NCBI GenBank assembly: GCA_964371865.1 | Contig: CAYJOR010000001.1 | Location: 62,001 to 126,000, forward strand | Origin: CAYJAZ01 sp964371865 | GTDB taxonomy: Bacteria; Desulfobacterota; Desulfovibrionia; Desulfovibrionales; Desulfovibrionaceae | Length of the DNA stretch: 64,000 bases | Reading direction: 5' to 3' | Shown here: piece after piece, positions 35,056 to 43,969 of the stretch | Position numbering within the stretch: the stretch's first letter is position 1 | Layout of the letters: every line of letters starts with the position of its first letter | Made by a program: the position numbers and the translations under genes | The notes under the pieces: model-generated | Databases searched by the model: none | What the model saw: the letters and a program-made list of their open reading frames with translations, nothing else | Told to the model about the DNA's origin: nothing

Positions 35056-37186
35056 AACAATATTTACATTTTTATTAACACTATTATTTAGAGTCGATAT
35101 CAAAGGCATAGAAAACTTCCACAAAGCGGGAAAAAGAGTACTTATAATAGCCAACCATCAATCATTTTTAGATGCGTTCTTATTGAGCATATTTTTACCT
35201 GAAAAACCAATGTTTGCTGTAAATACATATATTGCAACTCGTTGGTATTTCAAACCATTTCTTTCTCTTGTAAAAACATTCTATATTGACCCCACAAATC
35301 CGATGGCAACTCGTGCTATGATTTCTGAAATCAAAAAAGACAAAAAATGTGTGATATTTCCAGAAGGTAGAATCACTAAAACCGGCTCTATGATGAAAAT
35401 ATACAAAGGCTCTGCTATGATTGCAGATAAATCAGGTGCTAAGATTTTACCTATAAAAATTGATGGAGCGCAATACTCTATCTTCTCAAAATCAAAGGAT
35501 AAAGTTGGAGTAAAACTATTTCCAAAAATCACTTTAACAATTCTCCCCCCTACAGATTTTGAACTTCCTGATTCTCTCAAGGGTCGTGAACGCACAAAAG
35601 CAGCCGGTGATAAACTTTACGACATTATGTCAAATATGTTTTTTGAAACTTCTGAGCGTAAAAAAACATTATTTCAATCGCTTATTGAACAATCAAAACT
35701 GCGAGGTCGTAACCATATCACTTTAGAAGATGTTACTCGTAAACCTCTCAACTATGGTGACTTAATGCTACGTTCATTTGCTCTAGGAGATAAAATTTCT
35801 CAACAAACCCAATCAAAAGAGCATGTTGGAATACTACTTCCGAACACAAATACAACCTTATCTACATTTTTTGCTCTTCAAATTCATGGTAGAGTACCGG
35901 CTATGCTTAACTTTTCAGCAGGAGCAAAAAGCATACTTTCTGCTTGCACAACAGCCGAAATCAAACATGTTTACACATCAAAGAAATTTGTAGAAATGGC
36001 AAAATTAGAAAATGTTATTGAAGCTCTAACCAATAAATATATAACAGTATTTTATCTTGAAGATATAGCGCAGAATGTTTCAGCTTTTGATAAAATAAAG
36101 GCTCTTGTGGCAAGTTATTTTCCTCAATATTTCTATGATAAATACACGACAGAAACAAGTGATTCTCCAGCAGTTATACTTTTTACATCTGGTTCAGAAG
36201 GTAATCCAAAGGGTGTTGTTCTTTCACATAACAACATTCAAGCAAATATTGCTCAAGTTGCTGCAAGAATTGACTTTAATCCTAAAGACATCATTTTCAA
36301 TGCCTTACCTGTTTTTCACTCTTTTGGATTGACTGCTGCCACATTATTACCTATACTTTCAGGTATTAAGGTATTTCTCTACCCTTCTCCGCTTCACTAT
36401 CGTACCGTACCTGAACTTATATATGACACTGATTCTACAATGATGTTTGGTACTGATACTTTTCTAGCAGGTTATGCTAAATTTGCTCATCCTTATGATT
36501 TCTATTCTATACGTTATGCTTTTGCAGGTGCTGAAAAATTGAAAGATTCGACTCGTTCAATTTGGGCTGAAAAATTTGGAGTTCGTGTTTTTGAAGGTTA
36601 TGGCGCAACTGAAACATCTCCTGTTCTTACTCTCAACACACCAATGTATAATAAAATTGGAACAGTTGGAAGACTTCTTCCCTCAATTTATTATGAAATT
36701 CAAGCAGTTGATGGTATTGAAAAAGGTGGAAGACTTATTGTTCAAGCGCCGAATGTTATGCTAGGTTACTTACTCTCGAGTAATCCGGGAATATTAATTC
36801 CTGCTGAAAATAATACTTATGATACCGGAGATATTGTTGAAATTGATGATGAGGGTTACGTCACAATCAAAGGTAGAGCAAAAAGATTTGCTAAAATTGC
36901 CGGTGAAATGATTTCCCTAACTGCTGTAGAAAATACAATTTCTCAAATTTGGTCAGCACATAATCATGCTGTTATAAGCGTAGTAGATTCTAAAAAAGGC
37001 GAAGCCCTTATTCTTATCACTGAAAACAAAAACGCAACCAGAAAAGAAATTCTTGAATATGTAAAACAAAATGGAATCAATGAGTTATCTGTTCCAAAAA
37101 CAGTAAAAATAGTTGATAAACTACCCCTTCTCGGTACAGGTAAAATTGATTACGTTACCTTGCAAACGAGTTATTTGGACTTGTAA
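35048..37186 (+). CDS. aas: Bifunctional 2-acylglycerophosphoethanolamine acyltransferase / acyl-ACP synthetase
   Basis: The 712-residue protein (E. coli Aas is 719) has an N-terminal PlsC domain with the H-x4-D motif (NHQSFLD, H37/D42) and 'FPEGRITKTG'. A C-terminal AMP-binding ligase domain follows (about 220-710) with 'LFTSGSEGNPKGV' and 'GYGATETSPV'. It activates fatty acid onto bound ACP and transfers it to lysophosphatidylethanolamine at the inner face of the membrane, repairing phospholipids. It is coupled to the LplT-like gene by overlap. A GAGGGGGAAA palindrome begins five bases after the stop codon. Confidence 0.92.
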   Translation: MLRTIFTFLLTLLFRVDIKGIENFHKAGKRVLIIANHQSFLDAFLLSIFLPEKPMFAVNTYIATRWYFKPFLSLVKTFYIDPTNPMATRAMISEIKKDKKCVIFPEGRITKTGSMMKIYKGSAMIADKSGAKILPIKIDGAQYSIFSKSKDKVGVKLFPKITLTILPPTDFELPDSLKGRERTKAAGDKLYDIMSNMFFETSERKKTLFQSLIEQSKLRGRNHITLEDVTRKPLNYGDLMLRSFALGDKISQQTQSKEHVGILLPNTNTTLSTFFALQIHGRVPAMLNFSAGAKSILSACTTAEIKHVYTSKKFVEMAKLENVIEALTNKYITVFYLEDIAQNVSAFDKIKALVASYFPQYFYDKYTTETSDSPAVILFTSGSEGNPKGVVLSHNNIQANIAQVAARIDFNPKDIIFNALPVFHSFGLTAATLLPILSGIKVFLYPSPLHYRTVPELIYDTDSTMMFGTDTFLAGYAKFAHPYDFYSIRYAFAGAEKLKDSTRSIWAEKFGVRVFEGYGATETSPVLTLNTPMYNKIGTVGRLLPSIYYEIQAVDGIEKGGRLIVQAPNVMLGYLLSSNPGILIPAENNTYDTGDIVEIDDEGYVTIKGRAKRFAKIAGEMISLTAVENTISQIWSAHNHAVISVVDSKKGEALILITENKNATRKEILEYVKQNGINELSVPKTVKIVDKLPLLGTGKIDYVTLQTSYLDL

Positions 37187-37190
37187 TTTC

Positions 37191-37244
37191 TTGAGGGGGA
37201 AAACCACATTTTTTTGATAAAAAGTATGCTTTTCCCCTCTCAAG
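37191..37244. terminator. GAGGGGGAAA-family palindrome
   Basis: TTGAGGGGGAAAACCACA pairs with the TGCTTTTCCCCTCTCAA side directly after the aas gene. It is probably its terminator. Confidence 0.65.
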
Positions 37245-37350
37245 GCATCAAATTATGTGAAATAATGCTTTAATTTTCACTTGATTTCCACACCCTATTA
37301 CTATATATGTTTTAAAATATCGTATTCTTATTGATATCAAGGAGTCTGAA

Positions 37351-37704
37351 TTGCCAGAAGATCGCGAAAATAAAATATCTTGCCGAAATTTTACAAATGA
37401 AATGGAAGTTGCACTTGAAGTTCTATCAGGAAAATGGAAGTCTACAATTCTTTGGAGTCTACACGATTCTGATTTAATCAGATTTAATGAATTCTTAAGA
37501 ATTATTCCAGGTATCACTCAAAAAATGCTCACTCAGCAATTGAGAAAACTTGAAGAAAATAATCTTGTTTCAAGAAAAGTTTACCCAACTGTACCGCCTA
37601 TTGTAGAATATTCTCTCACAGAGCTTGGCAAAGGCGCCATTCCATTACTTGAGTCACTCAATAAATGGGGAAAAGAAGTAATACAGTCTTACGAGCAAGA
37701 TTAG
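37351..37704 (+). CDS. HxlR-family regulator
   Basis: The 117-residue winged-helix protein has the HxlR signature 'EVLSGKWKSTILWSL' and 'GITQKMLTQQLRKLEENNLVSR'. The start is TTG (37351) with an aaggag site six bases upstream. One cysteine near the N-terminus (C11) is placed like the redox-sensing cysteine of HypR/YodB-type members, which respond to electrophiles. It is 198 bases before the alcohol dehydrogenase gene on the same strand. It may control that gene in response to aldehydes or quinones; this is inferred from position only. Confidence 0.87.
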   Translation: MPEDRENKISCRNFTNEMEVALEVLSGKWKSTILWSLHDSDLIRFNEFLRIIPGITQKMLTQQLRKLEENNLVSRKVYPTVPPIVEYSLTELGKGAIPLLESLNKWGKEVIQSYEQD

Positions 37705-37902
37705 GGTGTTTTTGTAAAATATTTACACTTACTTATCTTTTTTCATATATAGGTGCTTACTTTAAGGTAAGTCTATAACCTTAAAGTACGTAAAAGACCT
37801 TTTAGTGACTGACAAACATTAAAGTGCCTTCTTGCACAATATAAATTCTGTGTGTATAAAGCTTTTACTCGTTTAAATTTTTACTACACAGGATACAAAA
37901 AA

Positions 37903-39069
37903 ATGAAAAGATTTACTATTCCAAGAGATGTTTATTTTGGTGAAAATGCTTTAGATCATTTAAAATCAATCAGCGGAACAAAAGCAATTATCGTTATCGG
38001 TTCAGAAAGAATGATTAATGACGGTACTGCTGCACTTATCCAAGGAAACCTCAAGGAAGCTGGTATAGATAGCAAACTTTTTGTTGGCATCGAAGCTGAC
38101 CCATCAGTAGAAACAGTTATGCGCGGTGTTGAAGCTATGAATGAATATCAACCTGATGTTATCATCGGTGTTGGTGGTGGCTCACCTATTGATGCTGCTA
38201 AAGCTATGTGGATTTTCTACGAAAACCCAGAATTTACTTTCGCAGAAGCTGCAATTCCTTTCAATCTTCCTACTCTTAGAAAAAAAGCAAGCTTTATTGC
38301 TGTAGCTACTACTAGCGGAACTGGTACTGAAGTAACTGCTTTCTCTATTATTACAGACGAAAAAAATAATATCAAATATCCAATAGCTGACTACAACATC
38401 ACTCCAGACGTTGCTATTGTTGACACTAACTTAGTTCAATCTCTTTCTCCTCTCCTAGTTGCAAACACTGGTATGGACGCTATTACTCACTCATTTGAAG
38501 CTTATGTTTCTGTAGTAGCTAACCCAATTACTGATTCTCTTGCAATGAAATCTATTGAAATGATTGTTGATAATATCGTAAAATCATACAATGGTGAAAA
38601 AACATCTAGAGATGAAATGCACATCGCTCAATGTATGGCTGGTATGTCTTTCTCAAACGCAATTTTAGGTATTGTGCACTCTATGGCACATAAAACTGGT
38701 AGACTATTTGGTATTCCTCACGGTTGCGCTAATGCTATCTATCTTCCTTATGTTGTAAAATACAATGCTAAAGAAGCTGGCGTTAGATATGCTCAAATTG
38801 CTAAATATCTTGGTTTAGCTGGCAATACAACTGAAGAACTAGTTGATTCTCTTGTAGCTAAACTTGTTGAAATCAAAGAACAAATGAATATGCCTAAAAC
38901 TCTTAAAGAGTTCGGTGTTGACGAAGCTGAGTTCTTAAAACAATTGACTACAATTTCTGAAGCGGCTTGCGCTGACCCTTGCACAGGAACAAATCCACGC
39001 ACAATCGATCCGCAAACAATGGAAAGACTTTTCAAAGCTACTTACTACGGCGAAAAAGTGGACTTCTAA
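37903..39069 (+). CDS. Iron-containing alcohol dehydrogenase
   Basis: The 388-residue protein belongs to the group III metal-dependent alcohol dehydrogenases. It has the NAD site 'IIGVGGGSPIDAAKAMW' and iron ligands in 'DAITHSFEAYVS' (Asp, His) and 'GIVHSMAHKTGRLFGIPHG' (two His). It reduces aldehydes such as acetaldehyde, butyraldehyde or sulfoacetaldehyde with NADH in the cytoplasm; substrate cannot be decided from sequence. I chose the ATG at 37903 (aggat site, family-like N-terminus MKRFTIPRDVYFGENAL) over an in-frame start 17 codons earlier. The codons are regular, as in a well-expressed gene. Confidence 0.92.
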   Translation: MKRFTIPRDVYFGENALDHLKSISGTKAIIVIGSERMINDGTAALIQGNLKEAGIDSKLFVGIEADPSVETVMRGVEAMNEYQPDVIIGVGGGSPIDAAKAMWIFYENPEFTFAEAAIPFNLPTLRKKASFIAVATTSGTGTEVTAFSIITDEKNNIKYPIADYNITPDVAIVDTNLVQSLSPLLVANTGMDAITHSFEAYVSVVANPITDSLAMKSIEMIVDNIVKSYNGEKTSRDEMHIAQCMAGMSFSNAILGIVHSMAHKTGRLFGIPHGCANAIYLPYVVKYNAKEAGVRYAQIAKYLGLAGNTTEELVDSLVAKLVEIKEQMNMPKTLKEFGVDEAEFLKQLTTISEAACADPCTGTNPRTIDPQTMERLFKATYYGEKVDF

Positions 39070-39098
39070 TTTAGAAAGTTAACTTTACTTAATTATTT

Positions 39099-39163
39099 CT
39101 AGAGGGGGAAAACACGTTTTTTTGAAAAGGGAACTTTTCCCACAACGTGATTTCCCCCTCTAG
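39099..39163. terminator. GAGGGGGAAA-family palindrome
   Basis: CTAGAGGGGGAAAACACG pairs with CGTGATTTCCCCCTCTAG; a second small hairpin (GGGAA/TTCCC) lies in the loop. The 20 bases at 39179-39198 match 15743-15762 exactly. The remainder of the 311-base gap to the response regulator shows nothing else. Confidence 0.7.
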
Positions 39164-39380
39164 AGCGTAGAACGAGTTCTCTCCCCCTTCCTTAAAAAAC
39201 AATTATTTACATTTCAGACTGTTAGAAACTTTCTTCCTATCAAAAAACTGCTATGAATTAAGTTTGTAAAAAAGTCTGTAACTCTATAAAATCTTAAATT
39301 TACTCCTTTTTTTTCGAGTTGCACTTATTTTCGTTGAATGATATCGTCTAGAATAGAAATTCTCAAATATAAGGAGACCT

Positions 39381-40094
39381 ATGAAAATCCTTGTTGTTGA
39401 CGATGATAATGATATAAGAAATCTCGTAAAACTCTATCTATTAAATGAATCTTATGAAGTGCTTGAAGCTGAAAACGGTATTGCAGCTCTTGATATACTC
39501 AATAATGACACAGATAAAAGTATCGACCTCGTTCTTCTTGATTCTATGATGCCTCAAATGAACGGGCTTGAAACTTGCCTCGAAATCCGTAAAAAATACA
39601 CGCTTCCTATCATTTTTCTTACTGCAAAATCAGAAGATATGGATAAGTTTACAGGCTTTTCTTCTGGCGCGGACGATTACATTACAAAGCCATTCAATCC
39701 AATAGATTTAATCTCAAGAATCAAAGCAAATATAAGACGTTACAGAAATTATACTCAAAACAATTCAGCTCCTACAGAAGCTATTGTAAATTCAGATGAG
39801 ATTACTTATCTAGATTTAGTTATAAATTTCTCAGCTCGCACCCTTACAAAAAACGGGCAGCCTATAAAATTGACAAAAATAGAGTTTTCTATCTTAGAAC
39901 TTTTTCTTAAAAATAGGAAGAGAGTTTATAGTCTTGAACAAATTTATTCTAATGTTTGGGGAGAATACAATGTTCTCAATGCTGAAAGTACCGTTTCAGT
40001 TCATATAAGAAATCTCAGAAATAAGATTGAGGACGATATTGCAAATCCTGAATATCTCAAAACAGTTTGGGGAGTTGGATATCGTGTGGATTAA
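39381..40094 (+). CDS. OmpR-family response regulator
   Basis: The 237-residue protein has a receiver domain (1-120) with acidic pocket (DDDND) and phospho-acceptor D54 (LVLLDSMMP), lysine in 'YITKPFNP', and a C-terminal winged helix (about 140-237: 'RVYSLEQIYSNVWGE', 'TVSVHIRNLRNKI'). It overlaps the histidine kinase gene by 11 bases. The YgiW-like gene downstream of the pair recalls the E. coli ygiW-qseBC arrangement, though there ygiW lies upstream. A caaggagac-type ribosome site precedes the ATG. Confidence 0.94.
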   Translation: MKILVVDDDNDIRNLVKLYLLNESYEVLEAENGIAALDILNNDTDKSIDLVLLDSMMPQMNGLETCLEIRKKYTLPIIFLTAKSEDMDKFTGFSSGADDYITKPFNPIDLISRIKANIRRYRNYTQNNSAPTEAIVNSDEITYLDLVINFSARTLTKNGQPIKLTKIEFSILELFLKNRKRVYSLEQIYSNVWGEYNVLNAESTVSVHIRNLRNKIEDDIANPEYLKTVWGVGYRVD

Positions 40095-41394
40095 GAAAGT
40101 CGACTATTCTCTCTATATTTCTCTGCTACTGCAAATGTTATTCTCTAGCCTTATAAGTTTTGGAATTTTTATACTTTTAATTAACATTTCAAATTATTAC
40201 GAACAAAAACTACACACAAAACTTTTCGCGACTCAACAAGGAGAAATAAAGCTTCTTGTTGAAAAAATACAGAGCATAGTAGAAGAAGATAATCTCACAT
40301 TCAAAGAAATAAAAAGAAAAGATTTCGATAATAGTATTGATTATGATATTGAATTCTATGAAATAAATGATAATAACCTTGCTAAATATAACTACTATAA
40401 AAATAGAAATTACATCTTTAGCATTGCTTTTTCTGATAGTGATGGCTTTGTTGTTTTTGAATCAGAAGAAGCAGGAGATTTTTCTGAAACATACACAACC
40501 GTTGCAGGAATTTTTTCTCTACTTGTTTTCTTTGCCTTATCATTACGTATAATCTTCAATCTTGTATCTTATATCAAGCAAATTGAAAGCGGAATTAAAA
40601 AACTCTCTGACGACGATGAATCTTATAAAATTCCTGTAATTGGAAAGAATGAACTTGCAAGGCTTGCTCAAAGCGTGAACGAAATGAAAGATGAACTTCG
40701 TCAAAAAACTCAAAAAGAAAGAGCTGATGAACTCCATCAAAGAATGCTTATAACAAATTTTTCTCACGACTTAAGAACCCCTCTCACTTCCATTATAGGG
40801 TATCTTGACTTAGCGAAGAAGAAAATACCACAAGAAAGTGAAGCTCACAGTTATATTAATATTGCTGAAAAAAGTTCACTCAGACTAAAAAAGCTCGTCG
40901 CCGATTTGTTTCTCTACAGTAAAATTATCAGTGAAGATATGCAGATGAAGTTTGAAGAAATCAATATAAATTCTCTTATTAAACAAATTATCGAACTAAA
41001 AACGCACGAGTTTAAATTTTCATCGAATCAACAAGTAATAAATCTATCTATAGACATACAAAATTTTCATAGAATTATTGATAATCTTCTAGATAACGCT
41101 TTGAAATACGGCAATCTTGAAAAAGAAATAACTCTGTTGACACATAAAAAGAATAATAAAATCACTTTAGAAGTCATAAATTTTACCAATGAAGATTTAT
41201 CATCAAAGATAGAGTATCTCACTAGAAGGCTCTATACCGCTGATGAAAATAGAAAAGAAAATTCTTCTGGTCTTGGCTTATCTATCGTGCATGAACTAGC
41301 TAAAAAAATGAATGGTGAATTTACTCTCTCTTTTGATAATAATACTAATAAGTTCATAGCTTGTTTATCATTTGAATTGAAAGAAAAAAGCTAA
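40084..41394 (+). CDS. Sensor histidine kinase
   Basis: The 436-residue protein has two membrane helices (about 10-35 and 140-162) around a periplasmic sensor, a HAMP region, an H-box (NFSHDLRTPLTSIIGYL), an N-box (IIDNLLDNALKYG) and a G-box (SSGLGLSIVHELAKKMNG). I chose the GTG at 40084, which has ggag nine bases upstream and overlaps the response regulator by 11 bases. A longer frame reaching back to 40027 would overlap by 68 bases and has no ribosome site. It would phosphorylate the partner at D54. The signal is unknown. Confidence 0.92.
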   Translation: MWIKKVDYSLYISLLLQMLFSSLISFGIFILLINISNYYEQKLHTKLFATQQGEIKLLVEKIQSIVEEDNLTFKEIKRKDFDNSIDYDIEFYEINDNNLAKYNYYKNRNYIFSIAFSDSDGFVVFESEEAGDFSETYTTVAGIFSLLVFFALSLRIIFNLVSYIKQIESGIKKLSDDDESYKIPVIGKNELARLAQSVNEMKDELRQKTQKERADELHQRMLITNFSHDLRTPLTSIIGYLDLAKKKIPQESEAHSYINIAEKSSLRLKKLVADLFLYSKIISEDMQMKFEEININSLIKQIIELKTHEFKFSSNQQVINLSIDIQNFHRIIDNLLDNALKYGNLEKEITLLTHKKNNKITLEVINFTNEDLSSKIEYLTRRLYTADENRKENSSGLGLSIVHELAKKMNGEFTLSFDNNTNKFIACLSFELKEKS

Positions 41395-41576
41395 ACTCAG
41401 ATATGTTTTTAAGTAGTTTCGTGATTTTCTTTCATCTTTCTTTCATTTTTCTTCTATAACTTTTCTGAAAAAGCTAAAGAGATTTTTAATTTGCTTTGCT
41501 AGGGTGTATTCATAGATGAAAGAAATACTCCATGTATAAAAAATTATAAACAAATTACCCAAAAAAGGAAAATACT

Positions 41577-41924
41577 ATGAAAACTTTATCAATCCTCGCA
41601 ATTATTTCTATCATGACTGCAACTACAGCATGTGCTGCATACAAAGGTCCATCAGCAAGAGAACACGCTAACAATACCGTTCGTGAAGCACTAAATGCTA
41701 AGGACGATCAAGAAATGGCTTTAGAAGGATTTATTGTAAACCATCTGAGAAAAGATAAATACACTTTCAGAGATAAAACTGGTTCTATCGTTATTGAAAT
41801 AGATAAAGAAGACCTCTATAATATTGATATTGATGATAAAACCCGTGTAAGAATCATCGGTGAAGTAGATAAAGATTTCTCCGAAACAACTTTTGATGTA
41901 GATTTTATCAGAATCATTAAATAA
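41577..41924 (+). CDS. YgiW/BOF-family secreted OB-fold protein
   Basis: The 115-residue protein has a signal peptide (cleaved near residue 20, 'TATTACAAYKG') and a small OB-fold domain with the BOF motifs 'ALEGFIVNHLRKDKYTFRDKTGSI' (shortened: EGFIVNHL, YTFRDKTG) and 'RVRIIGEVDKDF'. YgiW and YdeI are periplasmic stress-tolerance proteins in enterobacteria. Placed 182 bases after a two-component pair, it is a likely target of that system. A terminator with the stem AAAAAGCAAATTT/AAATTTGCTTTTT follows. Confidence 0.85.
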   Translation: MKTLSILAIISIMTATTACAAYKGPSAREHANNTVREALNAKDDQEMALEGFIVNHLRKDKYTFRDKTGSIVIEIDKEDLYNIDIDDKTRVRIIGEVDKDFSETTFDVDFIRIIK

Positions 41925-41950
41925 TCACAGCTACAAAGCAACTTATACTC

Positions 41951-41984
41951 AAAAAGCAAATTTCTTTATTAAATTTGCTTTTTT
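41951..41984 (+). terminator. Rho-independent terminator after the BOF gene
   Basis: AAAAAGCAAATTT pairs with AAATTTGCTTTTT and runs into T residues. A similar hairpin ends the molybdoenzyme operon at 48012-48046. Confidence 0.75.
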
Positions 41985-42371
41985 TTATTTAAATCTGTCA
42001 TAAAAATATGATATATAATACTAATTATTAATCAATAATTTTTTATTTTAAATATATCAACTCACTAAGCAAATTGTGAATTTTATAACTTATACTGATA
42101 ATTACGTATTTTTCATACAATATAATATATAAAACTAACTTTATAATACCTAAACATCATACTTTATCACATAGAATTTTTATTACTTTATAAATTTTGC
42201 ATAAATTAAATCACATTTTCTTTATTCTGCATAATCATATAAAATAATTGATTATTATATTATTTTCATATATTTATAACTCATTTTCCGAGATATATTG
42301 ACAATAATTATAGTTTATTATAAGCTTTCTTACAACAACTTGTTACAAAAAGCACATAATGTGGAGGTTTT
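41985..42371. other. Long AT-rich upstream region of the candidate selenoprotein operon
   Basis: Nearly 390 bases without a coding frame precede the operon. A possible promoter is TTGACA (42298-42303) with TATAAG (42319-42324), but the 15-base spacer is short. The length suggests room for regulator sites. Confidence 0.4.
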
Positions 42372-43898
42372 ATGGATTTAAAAAAGATTTTGAAATTTTT
42401 ACTCAGCTCATCTCTGTTTGTTTGCTTAAGCTTAGGGCTTTTAGGCTCAGCTATTGCTGGTCAAGAAGCTTTAGAAGGCAGAACTGACGGACGTGTGGTT
42501 GCACAAGCGCCACGAAAAGATGCAGCTTTTCTACCAAAACTTCTTGGACTCGCTAACAACGTTAGAGGTGTGCCGCAATACGATGTGCCAAGAACGAACA
42601 ATGAAGGAATTGTTATTCGTGGTAGTTATGTAAAAGATGGTAAAGTTATCATTCCTGCATCAGGAATTTATCTAACTAACCGCTCATCTAACCTAAGTCG
42701 TCTTGCTCATGATCCTTATGTTATTGGTGGTAAGATTTACTACTTCATCACCGATTTATACGAAAGGGTTGTTATAAATGATGTAACAATGAAAAAAGGT
42801 GATATAGCTTGGGTAGGCGATGAAAAAGCTCGTGGATTCCAACTTGTTAGCACATATAACAACTCATGGTACACACCTGATTCCAACGATGCTACCTTCC
42901 AAATATTAAAAACCACAGGTAATTTCTATGGTGCATCATTCCCGGTTGACTGGAGTGATAAAACATATAATCTACTCACAAACGAAGGTTCTGGTTTACC
43001 GGAAGGAAGCCTAGTTCCTACTTTAGAGAACGAAGCAGGTGAAACTACTTACTTAACTTCAACCTCATCCGTTGGTAGAAGTTGGGTTGTTGTAGATGAC
43101 ATCTCAGACGATGGATCTGTTCATGTAAAAGAAATGGTTACAGATAACAATATAGGTGCTTACTTCTCACCAAATAAACCAATGTTTGGTGAATATGCAA
43201 AAGGTCAAAGCTTCAAAGCTGGTGACTATACTGTTACTGTTGACGCTCTAACCGATACAACTGCTACTATCTCTATTGATGGCCCTGGTGGTAAAGTTAC
43301 CGAAAAAATGGGCGTTGGAGATGGTAAAAATATTGACTACGTTCCAATTGATATAGCACAAATTGATCAGTTCTGGATGAAGTCAAAAGACGGCAAAGCA
43401 ATTGTTCATCTCGATATTCGTTCATTGATGGAAAAAACAGCTATGGTTTCAGCAGAAAGCATTAAAGCTGCTATTGCTGATGGAAAAGTAAAATTATTTA
43501 CTTATACCGATGTTATGCTTCTAGAACCGGGTAAGGAATGGGTAAATGATACCCGCTTCTTAACTCGCCCAGAGACATGAAGTACTTGTACATCATTGCA
43601 CGAGATCATTCTTGAAAACGATAAAGAGATTGTTCTCGATGCTACCAACAACGTGTTTGTTGGTCCAGAAAATTCATTCAAAATCGTTATTGACAAAATT
43701 AATGGTGATAAAGTTGAAGCTTGGCATATTGAAGATAAAAGAGGAAATAAATCTCCTAACTTAGCTCTTCGTGCTAAAGGTAAACATATTGACTTAGTTG
43801 TAGGTGCTGCTAACAGAACTACAGGCCACTTCTTTAGTCGTCATATGAAAGACTTATACCTTGAGTATGCTAATAAATACGGCGTAATCTCAGAATAA
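42372..43898 (+). CDS. Candidate secreted selenoprotein of unknown family, read through an in-frame TGA
   Basis: One frame runs from an ATG with a ggaggt site (42372) to a TAA (43896-43898), interrupted only by TGA at 43578-43580. Read as selenocysteine, the product has 508 residues: a signal peptide (residues 1-29), a beta-rich domain and a C-terminal domain (about 405-508). The TGA codon is residue 403, followed by S-T-C406, a U-x-x-C redox motif. The mature protein has no other cysteine. A hairpin starts four bases after TGA. No coding sequence in this window uses TGA as its stop. I do not recognise the family. It heads an operon with a molybdoenzyme, Fe-S subunit, cytochrome b and HhH protein. 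The alternative is a nonsense-mutated CxxC gene. Confidence 0.75.
43578..43604 (+). promoter_or_regulatory. In-frame TGA with candidate bacterial SECIS hairpin
   Basis: After TGA (43578-43580) the mRNA can form CUUGUAC (43585-43591), loop AUCAUU, GCACGAG (43598-43604), with six pairs, one of them G-U, and one A-C mismatch. The loop begins 11 bases after the UGA, close to the spacing in E. coli fdhF. The guanine usually found early in the apical loop is not obvious, so the fold is suggestive only. Confidence 0.55.
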
Positions 43899-43909
43899 TT
43901 CCATAATTT

Positions 43910-43952
43910 AGAGCACATAGGAGTAAATAAACATTTTACTTTTATGTGCTCT
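43910..43952 (+). promoter_or_regulatory. Intercistronic hairpin before the molybdoenzyme gene
   Basis: AGAGCACATAGGAGTAAA pairs with TTTACTTTTATGTGCTCT. It could attenuate or stabilise the transcript between the candidate selenoprotein and the catalytic subunit. It also masks a spurious upstream GTG start. Confidence 0.6.
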
Positions 43953-43969
43953 TTAATAAAGGGTTTTTT

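Noticed and set aside
42372..43580. Treating the first part as a complete 402-residue gene ending at TGA
   Set aside because: Coding continues in frame after the TGA, and no other gene in the window stops with TGA; readthrough as selenocysteine explains the data better, though mutation is not excluded.
43946..43969. Upstream GTG start for the molybdoenzyme
   Set aside because: It adds eight residues before the Tat signal and lies in the right arm of a hairpin; the ATG at 43970 is better.
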